The notes: a model not told the origin generated them from the sequence alone. A stretch of 64,000 bases of DNA from Sodiomyces alkalinus F11 (GCF_003711515.1 NW_021167080.1:903200-967199); one strand, 5' to 3'; positions 24,641 through 38,503 are shown, counted from the stretch's first letter. A program made the numbers and translations.

Positions 24641-25712
24641 CTAGCCTATTATAGTTATAACACTTAACTTTAGTTATATCCCTTTTGCCCTGCTTATCGC
24701 TCTATCGGTTAATATTATCGAGCTCTATAAGTCCACTATAGTATCTATATAAGGTGTTTCCGAACTAGCGTGGGTATAATTATTTCTTCTTCGAATTAGC
24801 TATATAGAACGGAACGCTTATTTAATACTTTTTCTAACAGAGTTATTTATAGTTCCGGTTATTAATACGAATTACTATCGCGGTGTATTCGCTAAATATC
24901 TTAGGTCGGTCTAATTAATATAATTTATCCTTCACTTCTTTCTTAAGTCCTTAATAATACCGATCTATAAAGGGCTTATCCGGGTAGCTAAGCTTTAACG
25001 AGATTTACTAGAATCTTATAGTATAGTCCGTAGCTAACTTAGTCTAACGTAGCTAGCTTAGTCGTTCGGCCGCGACTCTTTCCTTATCGGGCTAGCCGAA
25101 GATAGCGTTAAGTCTCTTAACGAATACGTCGAAGTTCTCGAAGATTACTATGGTCCCGGGCTTCTTTAGGATTTCTATTCCTACATTCTCCAGGTAGTCT
25201 CTATAGATAGACTCGAACCATTCGTGCGCATCTCCCGTAAGGAGTGCCGCGGTATAGAGTACCTTAGTTTCTTCCGTACGGATACTATCCTAGTAGAATA
25301 GGAGATAGCCTCTAAGCTAAGTAATAAAGCTCTAAAGCTATCCTTAAGTCCTATTATACTTAGGGGGTATAGGGTATCTATACTTAGCCCCGATTCTAGG
25401 ATAGTTTAGCTAAGCTTTTAGGGTCGTATTCTCCCCCTAAAGCTAAGTAATTATATCGCGAATCTGCTAAAGGTCGTTACTTCCTCTAGTAGCAGTAGTA
25501 GGCGTTGTGGTGCTTATAGCGTTCGTGGTACGGTTATTATTATTCGATATATTAGAAGAGTGATTACTAGCTACTTCGTTATCTTATTAAGTTTATTCTA
25601 GTCCTTCCTCTTCGTCGGAGGAGCTAGATTCTTTAGACGATAATTCTTCTTCAGATAAAGTGACTTCTTCTTCCTTAGGCGAAGTAGCTTCTGCTTTAGG
25701 CGTACTACTCAT
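24640..25712 (-). pseudogene. gag of B, broken
   Basis: The start ATG survives at 25712-25710 and is followed by an acidic stretch (SSTPKAEATSPKEEEVTLSE). A retrotrans_gag-like core near 25.2 kb reads AHEWFESIYRDYL. The zinc knuckle near 24.65 kb reads CYNYNRLGYYAR, where CxxC and H have become Y. It is interrupted by TAG/TAA codons. Confidence 0.75.
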
Positions 25713-25752
25713 TAGCTATCAAGGTCAGCTTACCGAACAGGATCGATTAAAA

Positions 25753-26288
25753 TATTATAACGGCTTCTGGTCCTCTATAGTATAGCGGACGATAGGGGAC
25801 TAGCGTCGAGGTTTTAGTTTAAAATAAGAAGAGGATATTAACTAAAGAGTAGTAACTATCGTTCGTAGTGTTTAGTTATAGTTACGTCGTAAAGACTAGG
25901 CGTCTTCTTTATAAGGTAAAGTCAGGCGTAGACTAATAGTCTAGGTAAAGACTTAGATTAATCGATATCTTATTCTCTAGTAGAAGTAAGACCTAGGATA
26001 TTCTAGTTTATATAGTGATAGTGCCTCCTTACCCGTAGTGACTATTCCTTACATAGTCGCTATACCCAGGTAATTCTGTCATAACCGATCACTTATTAGT
26101 CACTTCATCGGAGTAATCGACCCCGGTCCGTCCCGGACGGTATACTAAGTACCTCCGTACCTGGTAACACGTGACTTAGCACGTGACTCCCCAAGTCACC
26201 CTGTGCTGCCCCCCGTCTAGGGCCGTCCCGTGGGATATACACCAGTGTACCCATAGGGTTGGTCCATGTTAGGCGGCCGGCCGTAACA
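25753..26288 (-). repeat. 5' LTR of B
   Basis: 536 bp. Its right half (about 26190-26288) keeps several TG/CA pairs lost in the other copy, so the two LTRs were mutated unequally. Confidence 0.92.
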
Positions 26289-28617
26289 AATACACCACGC
26301 CTATAAAGGCTATACCTAAGGATATAGACGCGTAGGTGGTAAGCTAGGAAATAGCGATAATACACTATAAATATATAGGCGTTTTAGAATTATTAAGCGC
26401 GGACTATTAGGCAGAAGACGCGTTAAAAGCCGTTAGACCTATTACCGAGGAATAGAGTAATAACTACCTAGTAAATAACTACGATAAGATTACGGAAAAC
26501 GAACTAACGATTAACGACTTCGTAAAGGCTCTACGGGCGGTTCTTAGTAAAATAAAGAGCCTATAATCCACCGCTATAAAGCCTAGAGTGGGGAGAGGCA
26601 CCTTTAATACCCTTAGGAACCTCCCCGATACTAAGGATACTACTAATAACGATAATAATAAGAAGCGCCCTTATAGTAACACGTCCGTAAAGGCTATCCC
26701 TCCCGTAATAAGGAGGCCTTACGAGATATATAAGAATACCTATACTACCGCCGCCTATTAGTACGTAAGGCCAGATATACGTCCTTATACCTGGCGTGGC
26801 CGTAAAGATATTATAAAGGTCGCGGAAAAGAAGATACATATTCATAGTTTTAAAAGCCGCGTAGACACCGCGATACAGAAAAGGCGGGAAGTAGCAGCTA
26901 CCACCGCTAATAAGATAGAGGAAGTCTAGGAAGATTAACTCTATAATACTACGCCTACTACTATAGTTTATAAAGACCTATCCGTCACCGCGACGGGGAG
27001 ACTAGGAGCCCCCCTAACCTAGGGGGTAGCGCGTCGTCGTATAATAACACTATTAAGATTATAATAAGAATAGGGGATATCCCTTTCTATTAACTAAGTT
27101 AGAGCGCTATTATACTACGCGATCCTAGAATTAGGATCGTTAATCTATATCTTTAATAATCAAGGCCGTTTGACGGCCGTTAAACTACCCACGGTTAATT
27201 TATTAACGCTTTAGGTGAGTACTAACGAGGCTCCTATGCTCGGATACGGAGACGTTAAGCTATGTGTATAATCCCTATTAGGCACGAAGAGGCTGCTACG
27301 CCTCCGTAACGTCGTATACTATAAGGAATTCGTCACTAATATCGTCTCGGAACGCCAGCTACGCCTATAAGATTACAGCTAGGATACTGTAAACGATACT
27401 ATTATCAGCTCCGCCGATAACCGGCCTATCTATAAGCTACTAGATATCCACGGCTAGTATATAATCGAGCGCGCGGAAGCTATAGCCGCTACCGCGTTCG
27501 CGGTCTTAGTAAGGCACCCCCGCGATAACCCGTATAGAAGATCACGATAACCGCGGTAACCGTAGAAGACTATAGTATAACGGTAGCACGAACGCCTTGG
27601 CTACTACGGCACCGATACTTTTATAAAGATCGTCGACGCTACTTAGGGGGTAAAGATAAAGGGACCTCGTATAACGGACTATAACGCGTATAGGTAATCG
27701 TAAGTGCCTACGTAGATCCGGCGGATACTATCCCTTTACCCGTTAAAGCCCGGAGAGGCCCTAGCTATTAATTTTCACGATCTAGAAAAGGCGGAGTAAT
27801 TAGCGGGCGGACTATATAAGTCTATTATATTCGTTATAGACGTGTATATAGGTTATATATAGGATTACTACCTATAGAAGAGAGACTAGGGCTTTATCCT
27901 ACACGCTCTAAAGGACGTTTTTACCCTGCTTAAGACCTAATTCGAGGTTAGGCCACGCGTTCTACGGGCCGATTCTAAGATATTTCAGGACCTAGAAATT
28001 ATTACTTTCCTCGCTACTAAGGGGGTTGAAGGCCAGCTATCGGCACTATATTTATAGGATTAGAACGGCGTTATAGAATGGATTAAAGGTATCGTTAAGA
28101 GAAGGGCGAGGGCTATAAGGATTAGAGCTAATCTGCTTATATCTATCTAGCTTAAGATCTTTAAGACTACTATATATCTGTATAATAAAACGCCACGATA
28201 TATTAACGACTAGCGAACGCTATACGAAGGCCTACGCGGCCGTTAACCTAACCTTATATACCTACAAGTATACGGCTATAAAGCCTTTATAAAAACGCGC
28301 GATACCTAAGCTAAAAGGAACCGCCTGTAAAGGCTAGAACTAAAGGTATAGATCGGTTATCACGTCGGATACTAATCCTCGAATAGCTTCCGTATTTAGC
28401 TATTATACCTAACGGATATTATCACTATAAAAGACGTGGTCTTTAATAAAGACGAGATATTTAACGGCAGGATTAAAACGCTATAAGCCACGGCTTCCGC
28501 TAAGGAAATCGGGGAACGCCTATAATTAATCCGTATCACTTAATCTAAGGAGACCGCGAATAGGCTACTATTAAGGGGTATAGCCGTAAACGTATTAGAT
28601 CTTAAGTCGGAAGACTC

Positions 28618-28990
28618 TAACGCTACCGCTATTACTACGGATAAAGGCGACGCTACCGCTATTACTACGGACGAAGGCGAGGCCGTCGCTATTACTACGA
28701 GAGAGGCTACTACTATTACTATAGACTATACCGCTATTACTACGGACACTACTATTATTATAGGAGAAAACTATACCACCGCTATTACTACGGGTAAAGG
28801 CGACGCTACTGCTATTACTACGGACGAAGGCGAGGCTATCGCTATTACTACGAGAAAGGCCACTACTACTATAGATAAGGTTCTGAATCTATAGCCTAAT
28901 AACTAGGCTATAGATTTAGAACCTCGTAACTCTAACGCTACCGCTATTACTACAGGAGAGGCCACCGCTATTACTACGGACACTTTACGG
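28618..28990 (+). repeat. Degenerate coding minisatellite in A (ATAITT units)
   Basis: Imperfect repeats of about 30-45 bp with the core gctaccgctattactacgg (Ala-Thr-Ala-Ile-Thr-Thr), separated by acidic/basic spacers, between IN and RT. The same core occurs in element K (7496-7600). The segment also contains the hairpin at 28879-28923. Confidence 0.75.
28879..28923. repeat. 19-bp near-perfect inverted repeat in A
   Basis: Arms at 28879-28897 and 28905-28923 match at 18 of 19 positions around a 7-base loop. The single mismatch is a G/A transition, so the arms were probably perfect before RIP. Confidence 0.8.
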
Positions 28991-29150
28991 TTCACCACTA
29001 CAAGGTTCAAACCGTTTCCCACGCCTCTAATATCCCCGGAAGATCCCGCGCGCGCGTTCCTTATAGCGTTAGCAGTGGTTAGGGGCGCTAAGGTAAAAGA
29101 ACACGATAACCACTAACGGATAGCTATAGGTGCCCCTAAGGGGTGCCTAT

Positions 29151-29354
29151 TGTCGAACAGACCATAGTCTTTTCGGTTACGTAATAGGCCGGATTGCCAA
29201 GAGTATAATCCGGGTGGACGCTTACAGAATCTGCACTATATAAAATACGGTGGCAGCGTTGCCCTGACGGTCTAAGACAGTTATAATTATATGCAATTAC
29301 CTTAATTAATTTCGACCTATTCTTATAACAATTTTGACTACGCTTTATCTGATA
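29151..29354 (+). repeat. 5' LTR of C
   Basis: 204 bp, TGTCGAACAG...TCTGATA. It keeps more TG/CA than its partner in its first 130 bases. Confidence 0.92.
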
Positions 29355-29389
29355 ACTAAGAATCTTACTTACTAAGTGAAGATATACCT

Positions 29390-32300
29390 ATTTTACCTAC
29401 CATTTTACCACTACTACCGAATTAAGAAGCTATCTAGCTACGCCGATATAGCGTGTTAATCTATAAATAACCATTAAGATATCGTATCTTAGCCCTATTA
29501 CGTATAGAACCTATAAGAATTAGGAGCTCTGGCGACGCCTGTACGAATCGGTTACCACCTATAACAACGTGTGGAGGTTTCTCCGCCCAGTCGATCCGAC
29601 TTAGTCCTCCGAGGAGCCTATAATACCGGATTACGGTTCTTTCCCCTCTATAACACCTAGGCATACGCCTACGTAATATCTCGACCTTACGGATATTAGC
29701 TAGAAAGCATACGACGTCGAAATCACACGCTAGAAGATTCTATAAACGTAATACGACAGCTACCTAAAAGGGATCAACGCTATACTAACCTAGCAGGTTA
29801 ATACTATCAACTAAAGCCGTAGATAACTACTACGAGGAGGCACACCTCGCGAGGTATACGAAGCCGTTAAACGCGATACGGATCAGTACCTGGCCACCCG
29901 CTAAACCGATACCCATAAAGAGTATATCAAGTATACCCGTTACCCTACGAATAGCCTTAAGAAACTCGGGGAGTAGTTAGATAAGTGGTAACTACTACTA
30001 TAAAGCTATAAAGATACCGGTTCGAAGCCCGCCACGTATATATAGATTACAGACTTTTTTAGAGGCATACGCCCCTATACCGGCCGCGATTAGACTCAGG
30101 CCAAGCGTCGCCTAGTGGATAACTAGGTAATTATACCCGAAGACCTTCACACCCTTAGTCAGAAGTATATTAACACTAGATTTAAAGACTAAGGAAAACG
30201 CGGTAGCCACCACGCTATAGTATTCCCTACACTGCACACCGGAAGCGAAAAGGGTAAAGATACCTTAGAGGCCACGGCTAAGCCCCGTAAGAAGGGCGGC
30301 CGTGGGAAAAATAAAGCTAAGAATCCCACTACCGCGGTATCTATAGCCATACCTTTAGCTACTTTAGCTACTTCACCTACTTTAGCTAAGCATTCCTCTT
30401 CTAAACGCCGCTAATCTACTCTATAAAGAGGTTAGATCTACCGCGTATACGCTATACCTAATCACAATATTAACGCCTACTTCTATCTATTCCCGGATAC
30501 GGTATATAACGATTAGACACCCTTTAAGAGCACTAAAATCACCGTCTAACAGATCCTTAAATACGACCCCTCGCTATACACGGAAGTAGAAGAACTACGC
30601 GCCGTAAAAAAGGTAAAAAAGGACATAAGCCGGGACTCTATACAGCTTAAACAGGCGTGACTTAACTATAGCAGTGTCTATAACGGCGTCTCCTACGCCG
30701 CTAGCTTTATAGCAGGAACCGCTACTACTAATTACCCTCTTCGAACCTCTACTATCCTTAATTCCGGCGCTACTATTTATATATTTAATAATTTTTCCCG
30801 TTTTTCTAATTTTATACCCGCCACACAGGGGGACTACGTAGTAGCCGGCAGTTCGTCCCTGCCTATTAAAGGTTATGGTAACATAACCGTAAGATTAAAC
30901 GGACTAATAGGAGGCCTCGATTTCAGGCTATTAAACGTCGTATACTACAAGGATTTTACCTATAATTTAATCTCTAACTAACGCCTAGGTCTTTAAGGAT
31001 ACTAGTAGGATTAAAAGCCACTAAATTACTATATTCGGCGTTCCGATAAATCTATACTATACTAGCTAAGTCACCGCTTCGATTAAACCGTTATTAAATA
31101 TGTACCCTCTAACTAATCTACGGCTACTTTTCTAGGCTCTTCTTCTTCTTCTTCTACCATCCAAAAAAGCGTCCATAAATCGACAATATAGTATCCAAGC
31201 ACTACAGAGGGTATCTCATAGTATCTACGCCTAAGACACGCAGGCCCTAAACCACTTAGGCACCTAAAAGAGTAGACGTAGGGGGTTAAAATTAAGGGAC
31301 TAATAACTATCGACTATAAGGCCTACAAGCTTATAAAGATAAAATAGCACGTTAATAAGCGCCCTCGCACTACACCTACCTACGTAGGGGAGCGATAAGC
31401 GATTAATTTCACGGATTTTAAACGAACGTCCGACAGGGACTTAAGGTTTATATTTTTCACCGACCATTATAGTGGTTTTACGGCCACCTACGTTATAAAG
31501 AGTAAGCTAGCAGTGGATATCCTCGTAATAATTAAGGAATTCCTCGCCTAGGTAGACCGTTAATTAGGCTATAAGGTATGCGTTTTCGAATCTAATAACG
31601 AACTAACTTAATTCCACAATATCACCTAATTCCTACGTAATAAGGGCATCCTTTTAAAGGCATCTACTACCGACACTTAAGCATAGAACGGGGGTGCCGA
31701 ATACACTACTACCGTAGTTATTTCGAAGGGTCGTGCGATAAATATCCACGTAAAACTACCGCCGTTTATATAGCCTAAGGCTATTCCCATAGCAGTATAT
31801 ATCTATAACCGGACATCACAAAGGCAGTAAAAGGATTAGAAAACGCCCTATAAGGCCCTCTTTAAAAAGAAGCCGATTTTATCACACCTTTAAGCTTACG
31901 GCTATAAGGCGTACACGATAATAAAGGACGTCTAGAAGGCTACTAATAAGCTATTAAATCGTATCGCTCCTCGCGCCTATATCGGCTACCTTATCGGCTA
32001 TAATTCCACTAATATTTTCCGTATCTAGGTGCCTAGCCTACGCCGCTATAACCGCGTTATTCGAACACGCGATATAGATTTTAACGAACACGCCTTTTTT
32101 AATAGCGATATCGCCACCTTTAAGGATAACCTCCGTTAATTAACCGAGGAGTAATTAGAAGACCTAATTAATTAGATCAAGCAGGAGTGGGCTAGAGATT
32201 CACGGCTATTTACGGACGTATAAGCTAAGGACCCCCCCTTTTATATAACTACTTATTTTAAATTATTAGATCCGGGGATAAACGCCCCTAGATCCCCTTC

Positions 32301-34560
32301 CTCGACGGCTTTACCGTTAAGGTTATATAGTCCGTAATACCTAGCCATAAGGGGGTAAAGGAGGCTATCTCGAGTTAATCAGGATAAGATTTAGGTCACG
32401 AATAATATACTTTAGCCGGTATAGCGCCTAATCACCGTCTATATCCGCCCGATCCATTGCTTCCTACTCTACTAATAACCCCGCCGTCGGTTATAACGCT
32501 AATAGTAGCCGTTATATTAGGAAACCGTGATACCCCTACGGCCATAAGGTTCTAGGATAACAGAACACAGTACTATAATGCCCCTATAGCTACGGCTATA
32601 GGACTCCTATTAAATAAAGGAGCGTAACTAGTTCGGTAAAGAGATAGCTAGAAGAAAGACTATTAAGTTACAGCATTCAACGCTAGCCGTCACGCACCTA
32701 ATATATATATATTAAATAAGACTCCGCTAACTAAATTACGGTTAAAAAGGTCTACGCCTATAGCGTTATAGCGACGCTTAATAATACCCCACGAATCCAC
32801 GGCCCCGGCGGCAGCCACCAGAAACACATCCCGGGAGGCTATCTCGGGAAATATAACCCCGGCGGTTACCCCGGCGGCCATAAAGATCCACCGTAAAGAC
32901 CTCCCTCCTCCTCCGAAGAACCCTCGCGATATACCCTTACACCCTTACGGCCACCTAATCCGATAGGCATAAAAACACCACCTATAGAGCCACGAGGAGA
33001 TAGGGTTATAAATACGAGTGCCGGCGTCCGCAGGAGATAGATATCAGGTTCTTAATTCGATATAGATAATAATATATAAGTTCGATAAATATAGATTTCT
33101 ATATAAATATAAGGGAAGGCTCGTAGTACGAGGAGATTAGCAGTATTAATCCTCGCTTGGGGAGATATACGTAGTAACACTAGCAGGACAGTCATTTCGC
33201 GCGTTAATAGCTATCACCGCCCGATTTAACCTTACACTATTATAATTTAACGTTATGAACGCGTTTATACACACGCCCCTCTCCTATAATATCTGCATAT
33301 ACCCGCCGCTAGGCTTCCTAGCCCCTAAAAGTCATTTACACCTAAAAAAAAACGTTATATAGACTTAAGGAGTCTCCACTACTTTAGCAAAAGCACTTTT
33401 CGGTTATCCTTTTAGCGGACGGCTTCTAGATAGTACTATAAGGACCGTGTTATTTTCTACGCCGCGGTTTAATCCTATTCTTCTACGTTAACGATATCGT
33501 TATTACTTATAAGGAATAATATAAGGCGTAGATAAAGCAGGCCGTTAATAACCTATAACACCACTATAACCTATAAGGTGGCGATTCTCTATAATAGTTC
33601 CTTAGTATTAAGGTTATTCGCGACCGCGTCGCCCGTAAAATCTAATTATTATAACGCGACTACGTTACTAAGTTAGAACGCCTATTAAAGCCGAATAGTA
33701 AACATAGCAGTAACTATCGCCTAACGTACCTAATTAAGGTTATAGAGCTACTGCCCTATTCAGGGGCCTCGACTAATATTAAAAGCTATTAACGGAAGAT
33801 AGAATCTATACTATATGCAGTAATGATATCGCGGCCTAATATCGCGTTTATAGTATCTAGGCTATACCGGATTAACGTTAATCCAGGGCCTATTTACTAT
33901 AAGGCCGCCGATTATCTAATCCTCTATCTAATTAATAGCTAATCGTTTACGTTTGAATTAGGGGGTAGCGATACTATCAAAATCTACACTAACGCCTCCT
34001 TTACCGATAATACCCTTAATCGAAAAAGCAGTCAAGCGTACATAATATGCTTATTTAGCGGCAAAATAGCGTGGCGCGCTAATAAGTAGGATACGGTCAC
34101 GACGTCTATAATAGAAGCAGAGCTATTAGCGTTACTATAAGGTGCAAAAGAGGGCATCTTCATATAACGCCTATTACTTAGTATAGGAGTGGAATTTAAC
34201 GATCCGGAATTAAGGATCTTATACGATAATAACCAAACAATTCGATTAGTCAATTAAGAGATTAGCACGTTAATAACGCGCCTCCGCCACGTCGATATCC
34301 ACGGCCACTAGTTACGTTAAGTAAAGGAATAAGGGTAAATACTCGTAACGTACGTTATAAGCGCGGAAATAGTGGTAGACGGGTTAACGAAGGCGTTATA
34401 CGGCGAGAAATTTAAGATATTCAGGTCCTAGGTAGGCGTGATAGATATACGGGAACGTTTATAGCAGAAATAGCTAAAGGAAGTCCGGATAGAATATTTA
34501 GAGGACGTGGAGGATGAATTTAAGGGCGGCTATAGCGAATAGATTAGATAGCTGGATTAT
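29390..34560 (+). pseudogene. gag-pol of C, broken
   Basis: Plus strand. The protease motif near 30.76 kb reads NSGAT (from DSGAT). The integrase core runs about 31.43-31.75 kb (FFTDHYSGFTATYV). The IN C-terminal part is at 31.96-32.2 kb (RAYIGYLIGYNSTNIFRIW). RT near 33.2 kb reads ARLIAITARFNL-like, and its catalytic motif at 33484-33495 reads YVND. RNase H is near 33.97-34.4 kb. TAG/TAA interruptions occur throughout. Confidence 0.75.
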
Positions 34561-34617
34561 CTACTAATTACGAATAGCTTTAATCGCCTAACTAACGTTT
34601 AGGGCGATTAGGGGGTG

Positions 34618-34821
34618 TGTCGAACAGACTATGGTCTTTTCGGTTACGTAATAGGCCGGATTACTAAGAGTATAATCCCGGTAGACGCTTCCAGAATCTA
34701 CACTATATATAATACGGTGGTAGCGTTTCCCTAACGGTCTAAGACAGTCATAATTATACATAATTGTCGTAATCAATTTCGACCTATTTTTATAACGATT
34801 TTGACTACGGTTTATCTAACA
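34618..34821 (+). repeat. 3' LTR of C
   Basis: 204 bp, preceded by an attaggggg polypurine tract (about 34608-34615), ending TCTAACA. Confidence 0.92.
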
Positions 34822-34826
34822 CCTGT

Positions 34827-36800
34827 CGGTTATACTCCCGTCGGCCGCGCGCCTATTACCCGCGCGCCTATCTATCGCGAGAACTATCATAAGTCTATAC
34901 ACAACTAAGAAGGTCTAGAACGATAACGCCTAGAAGGCGTTCTTTAACGCTAGCAGGACTTATAACCCTATACACGCGAGGAAGTAAGCTATTAACGACG
35001 GCGATATCGGTGCTATAGATTCTACTCCCTTTAATACCTTTTAGCCGCTATCGTATATACCCCGCGAGGATCTCCCGCCTCTACTAAAGCACCACCGCGA
35101 TATACGCCTCCACCCGTTACGAGAGCGGTGGTTATAGGCCGAGGGGGAATACCTTAAGGGTCACCGATAGATAGGCTACTAGTAGGAGGTTAGTGGTAAT
35201 TAGGCTAATAAGTAATAAGTCCTCGCCTGTAGATAGGTATATACCTATAAATTTAATAAGGAGGGCACCCTCCTTAAGTGTAAGCCACGCCTTATAGTCC
35301 GAGGGGATTGATAAAAACGGTTAGAGACTAAAGATAACTACGCCGTAACGCTGGCCTCGCGGTCCTTCTGTATACTAATAGCGATCGCCGCCCGATTTAA
35401 CCTAGAGATAAGGCAGTTCGATGCCGTTAACGCGTTCGTTAACGCTAGCCTTAAGGAAGAGGTGTTTATAAAGATACCGTAAGGCTATAAAGTATTAGGT
35501 AAGGTCCTGCTACTACGGAAAGCCCTTTTCGGTTTAAGGGTATCGCCACTACTATAGTAAGAGGAATTTAGCAGCACGCTATAAAGGATAGGCTTTATAA
35601 CTATCCCTAATAACCCCTATATTATAATCTGCGACGGTTTAATCCTATTCTTCTACGTTAACGATATTAGACTTATATACTATAGAGACTATAAGATAGA
35701 CGCCGACGACCTCGAGGCTACCCTTAAGTAAAGCTATAGGTTATTAGGAGGCGAAGAAATCCGCTAGTTCCTAGGAATTAAGGTCCTAAGGGATAGAGCC
35801 ACCCGTAGGTTATAGCTATTATAATCCTCCTACGTGTAGAAGATCGCGGTTAAATACTACGTAGATATACTCTGCCGAAAACCACTAAAAGTCCTATTAT
35901 CTACGGAGCCGGTAATACCCCGAGATAGCACCCGCGCGTCGATTCCCGAGGTCCGTTAGTATTAGGGAATAATCGGTTCTATCCTATACGCCGTTATCGT
36001 GATAAGACCCGATATCGTGTTCGCCTACTCAAAGCTTTCCTAATATAACGTTAACCCCTCCTCTAACTACCTTAAAAGGGCTTAATAAGTACTGCTATTC
36101 CTATACTATATAAGACACTACTGCTTAAAATTCGGTGGGAATAGACTCTTCCTAATAGTAAGCGATGTGTCCTTTAGGGATAATCCAGACCGTAAGAGCT
36201 TATAAGGATATACGATAAAGCTTTTCGGCGGTACCGTTAACTAGAAGGCGGGTAAATAACCGATAGTCACGATATCGTTAATAGAGTCGGAACTACTCGC
36301 TCTTACCGAGGCAGCTAAGGAGACGCTATTCGTTAGCCGGATATTAAGGGATTTAGAGCTTCGGCTGGACTAATAATAGCTATAGCTACATTACGATAAT
36401 TAACAGACTATTAACCTCGTTAATAAGAAGACATAACGCCTACGAATAAGGCTATAGCACGTCGATATTTATAACTAGTAGGCGCGTTAGTTAGTATAGT
36501 AGGGCCTCTTTAAGGTTATATACGTTAATATAAAGGAGATAATCGCGGACGGTTTAACGAAGGTATTACCGGAGGCAGGAATTAAAAAACTATAGTAATA
36601 GCTTAATTTAACGGATTAAAAGGACCGTATCGAGTGGTCTAAACGATTACACGAAGAGATTAAACGCGCTAAAGCCATGGCTATAGTAACGACGAAGGCC
36701 CCCGAGGGCATAGTAGATCCGATAGATATAGATCCGATTAAGTAGATCCGGCTAATTAGGATCGAGGAACTAATTAAGATAGAATTAAATTAAATGGTTA
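34827..36800 (+). pseudogene. A: RT and RNase H region, broken
   Basis: A continuation of A after C. RT near 35.37-35.7 kb reads AIAARFNLEIRQFDAVNAFVNA and LFFYVNDI; its catalytic motif at 35654-35665 is YVND. RNase H lies near 36.15-36.55 kb. The polypurine tract (taaggggg, about 36935-36942) precedes the 3' LTR. Confidence 0.75.
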
Positions 36801-36944
36801 AACAGGGCGGATATAGATCCCTTTTATAAGGGCGTTTTCCCCTGACTATTGATTTTACGATGGAAAAGTTAAGAGCGTTTAGTTTAAACCGAAGCCTCTA
36901 ATTAGTTAGTTAACCTGGGAAGACCCACCTTAACTAAGGGGGTA

Positions 36945-37228
36945 TATCATATAGACAGGACCACGATATAGCCTATAGGGGATCTAGGGGGGATCCACTC
37001 TATAACTAAGGGCTCCGGATATCAGGGACTTCGGGCATCAGGATATAATAAGGGTGGATACCGAAAAAGACCGGATAGGACCTAAATAATATAGTACCCA
37101 TAACGGAGTCTTCACCACCCAAATTAAGGGCATAAGAGACTCTCCCAGATATAACTTAACATAATACACACACACGAGATTTCTGCTCTACTAAGTTGAT
37201 CATTCAAGTGCCTATTTGACGTGCGACA
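36945..37228 (+). repeat. 3' LTR of A
   Basis: 284 bp, ending TGCGACA with the original CA preserved. It is followed by the TSD caact and unmutated host DNA. Confidence 0.92.
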
Positions 37229-37810
37229 CAACTAAGGTACCTACTTTTATGCCCACTCCACTCTGTACAGAGCAGGGAGGCTCCCCGTGTCAGGCCGCTA
37301 CCGAAACCCTCCATGCGGACCCCACTTTCGTCCCAGTCCACCCATGCTTGTCTACGTGGTGACCGGACGGGGGGGGGGGGGGTTTAATTCAGGTGAAGCT
37401 GTGTCCCCGTGCTTGGAATATTACCTACGAGGGACTTATTTAAGATAAGCCCTTAAAAGAGTCGAAATGTTTTTTCCTCTCAAGATTCTGAGCCACCTCC
37501 TTTACTTCGTGGCTTGTCGAAAGGTAAAGTAGCGTTCATTAGTACACGACATGTCGTCCTGAGATCTTGTCTATTGGTCACGTTCGTCCATACGTGTAGT
37601 TTTTGGATCTCTAACCCGGTCTTGGATGGCGACGATTTGTTCATGAAACTTATTATTAATCGTAATTATTCCGTACTCCGTACCTTACTTCGGTCGTATA
37701 CCTCTGCCGGGGTCAGAAACGTTAGCTCGAGACTTTGCCCCACGTCCCGGTCGTTCATTAGATTAGGCTACCGATCCGTACTTTATCACCTATTTTATAT
37801 ATAAGGGTAT
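37229..37810. other. Unique host DNA stranded between repeat nests
   Basis: CA/TG content is normal again. It contains a 14-base G run (37369-37382). Before A inserted it was contiguous with 17792 on the alpha-actinin side. A weak open frame from a TTG (37514-37804, plus) has no recognisable domain and no ATG start. I do not call a gene. Confidence 0.6.
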
Positions 37811-38503
37811 AAACGTAAATATCGCCACCGGGCTAACGTTAGTATAATTAAAGCTATCACGATATTTAAGACGTTTTTTCCACCTAAACACTCTAACTTC
37901 AAGCACTTATAACTTTACTAGTTTTTCATAATCCTTATTTTAAAGCTATCGTCTAAATTATTAAAAGCAGCTCTTTTTAATATAACCGCTATTAACGCTC
38001 TATCTTACCTACCTAATATTAAGGATATCGAGATTTAATGCCTATCTACGCCTAAGACTTCGTGGCTTTATCGCCTACCTATAGTCGACGAATCTCCTAG
38101 TAGAATTACCCTACCTAAATACGGGAGGCGTTTAGACCTCCTACTTCTCCTTTAGCCTCGCGATAGAACCGGCTTAATAGCTAGTCGATTAAAACTACTT
38201 ATCAGGACGCCCTACTACTAATTTTATAGCATTAAACCCTATAGCCTTATTCTTAAGAATAATCTCGAGATTTAAGGCTAGAGCTTCGGGGTCTTCGGCG
38301 TATCGCGGGCTAAAGCTATAGTCGGATTATAGAGTTAGCCTCGAAGACTACTAGCTAGCGGATTACGATACGTTAAGTGTAGTACGCCTATAACGCTTAA
38401 GAGCTTACGCCTTGGAGGTTTAAGCCACGCCCTTATAAGAAGAAGATCTAAACGCCTATTAGACGACGGCTCCACCAGTAGCTTTAGGAAGACCTAGAAC
38501 GCC
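37811..38503. repeat. Unidentified RIP-mutated sequence
   Basis: CA/TG-poor with many stops in both directions, so probably an old repeat copy. I could not recognise a transposase, RT or LTR in it. Element D inserted at its right edge, with acgcc before the LTR as the candidate TSD; its partner is off-window. Confidence 0.4.

Larger units (their letters stand above)
18959..26288 (-). mobile_element. Ty3/Gypsy retrotransposon B (complete, inside A)
   Basis: 7330 bp, minus strand, with two 536-bp LTRs and a perfect TSD aatac (18954-18958 and 26289-26293). Termini are TATTACG/CGTAACA, from TGTTACG/CGTAACA. From right to left: LTR, gag with intact ATG at 25712, zinc knuckle, protease, RT, RNase H, integrase, then an antisense open region, then the 3' LTR. 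The element is inactivated by RIP transitions throughout. Confidence 0.92.
26294..29150 (+). pseudogene. A: gag 3' part, protease, integrase and Thr/Ala linker (broken)
   Basis: A continuation of A after B. The gag frame resumes at 26294. A protease region follows near 27.1-27.3 kb. The integrase core near 27.8-28.1 kb reads FIDVYIGYI and ILHALKDVFTLLKTQFEVRPR. The IN C-terminal part runs to about 28.5 kb. A Thr/Ala repeat segment ends where C inserted at 29150. Stops are RIP-type. Confidence 0.7.
29151..34821 (+). mobile_element. Ty1/Copia retrotransposon C (complete, inside A)
   Basis: 5671 bp, plus strand, with 204-bp LTRs and TSD cctat (29146-29150) / cctgt (34822-34826). The single difference is a TG-to-TA change. 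Order: gag (29.4-30.4 kb), protease, integrase (31.4-32.3 kb), RT (33.05-33.7 kb), RNase H (33.8-34.45 kb). This Copia order confirms the class. It is RIP-mutated. Confidence 0.9.
17793..37228 (+). mobile_element. Ty1/Copia retrotransposon A, nested host of B and C
   Basis: A full-length Copia element with 284-bp LTRs and a perfect 5-bp TSD caact (17788-17792 and 37229-37233). Removing B and C leaves about 6.4 kb. Coding is plus strand: gag (18.2-18.96 kb, then 26.29-27.0 kb), protease/integrase (27.0-28.5 kb), a Thr/Ala repeat segment (28.6-29.0 kb), and RT and RNase H (35.1-36.6 kb). LTR termini are TATCGCA/TGCGATA, from TGTCGCA/TGCGACA. It inserted directly in host DNA beside alpha-actinin. 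All domains are interrupted by RIP-type stops. Confidence 0.9.
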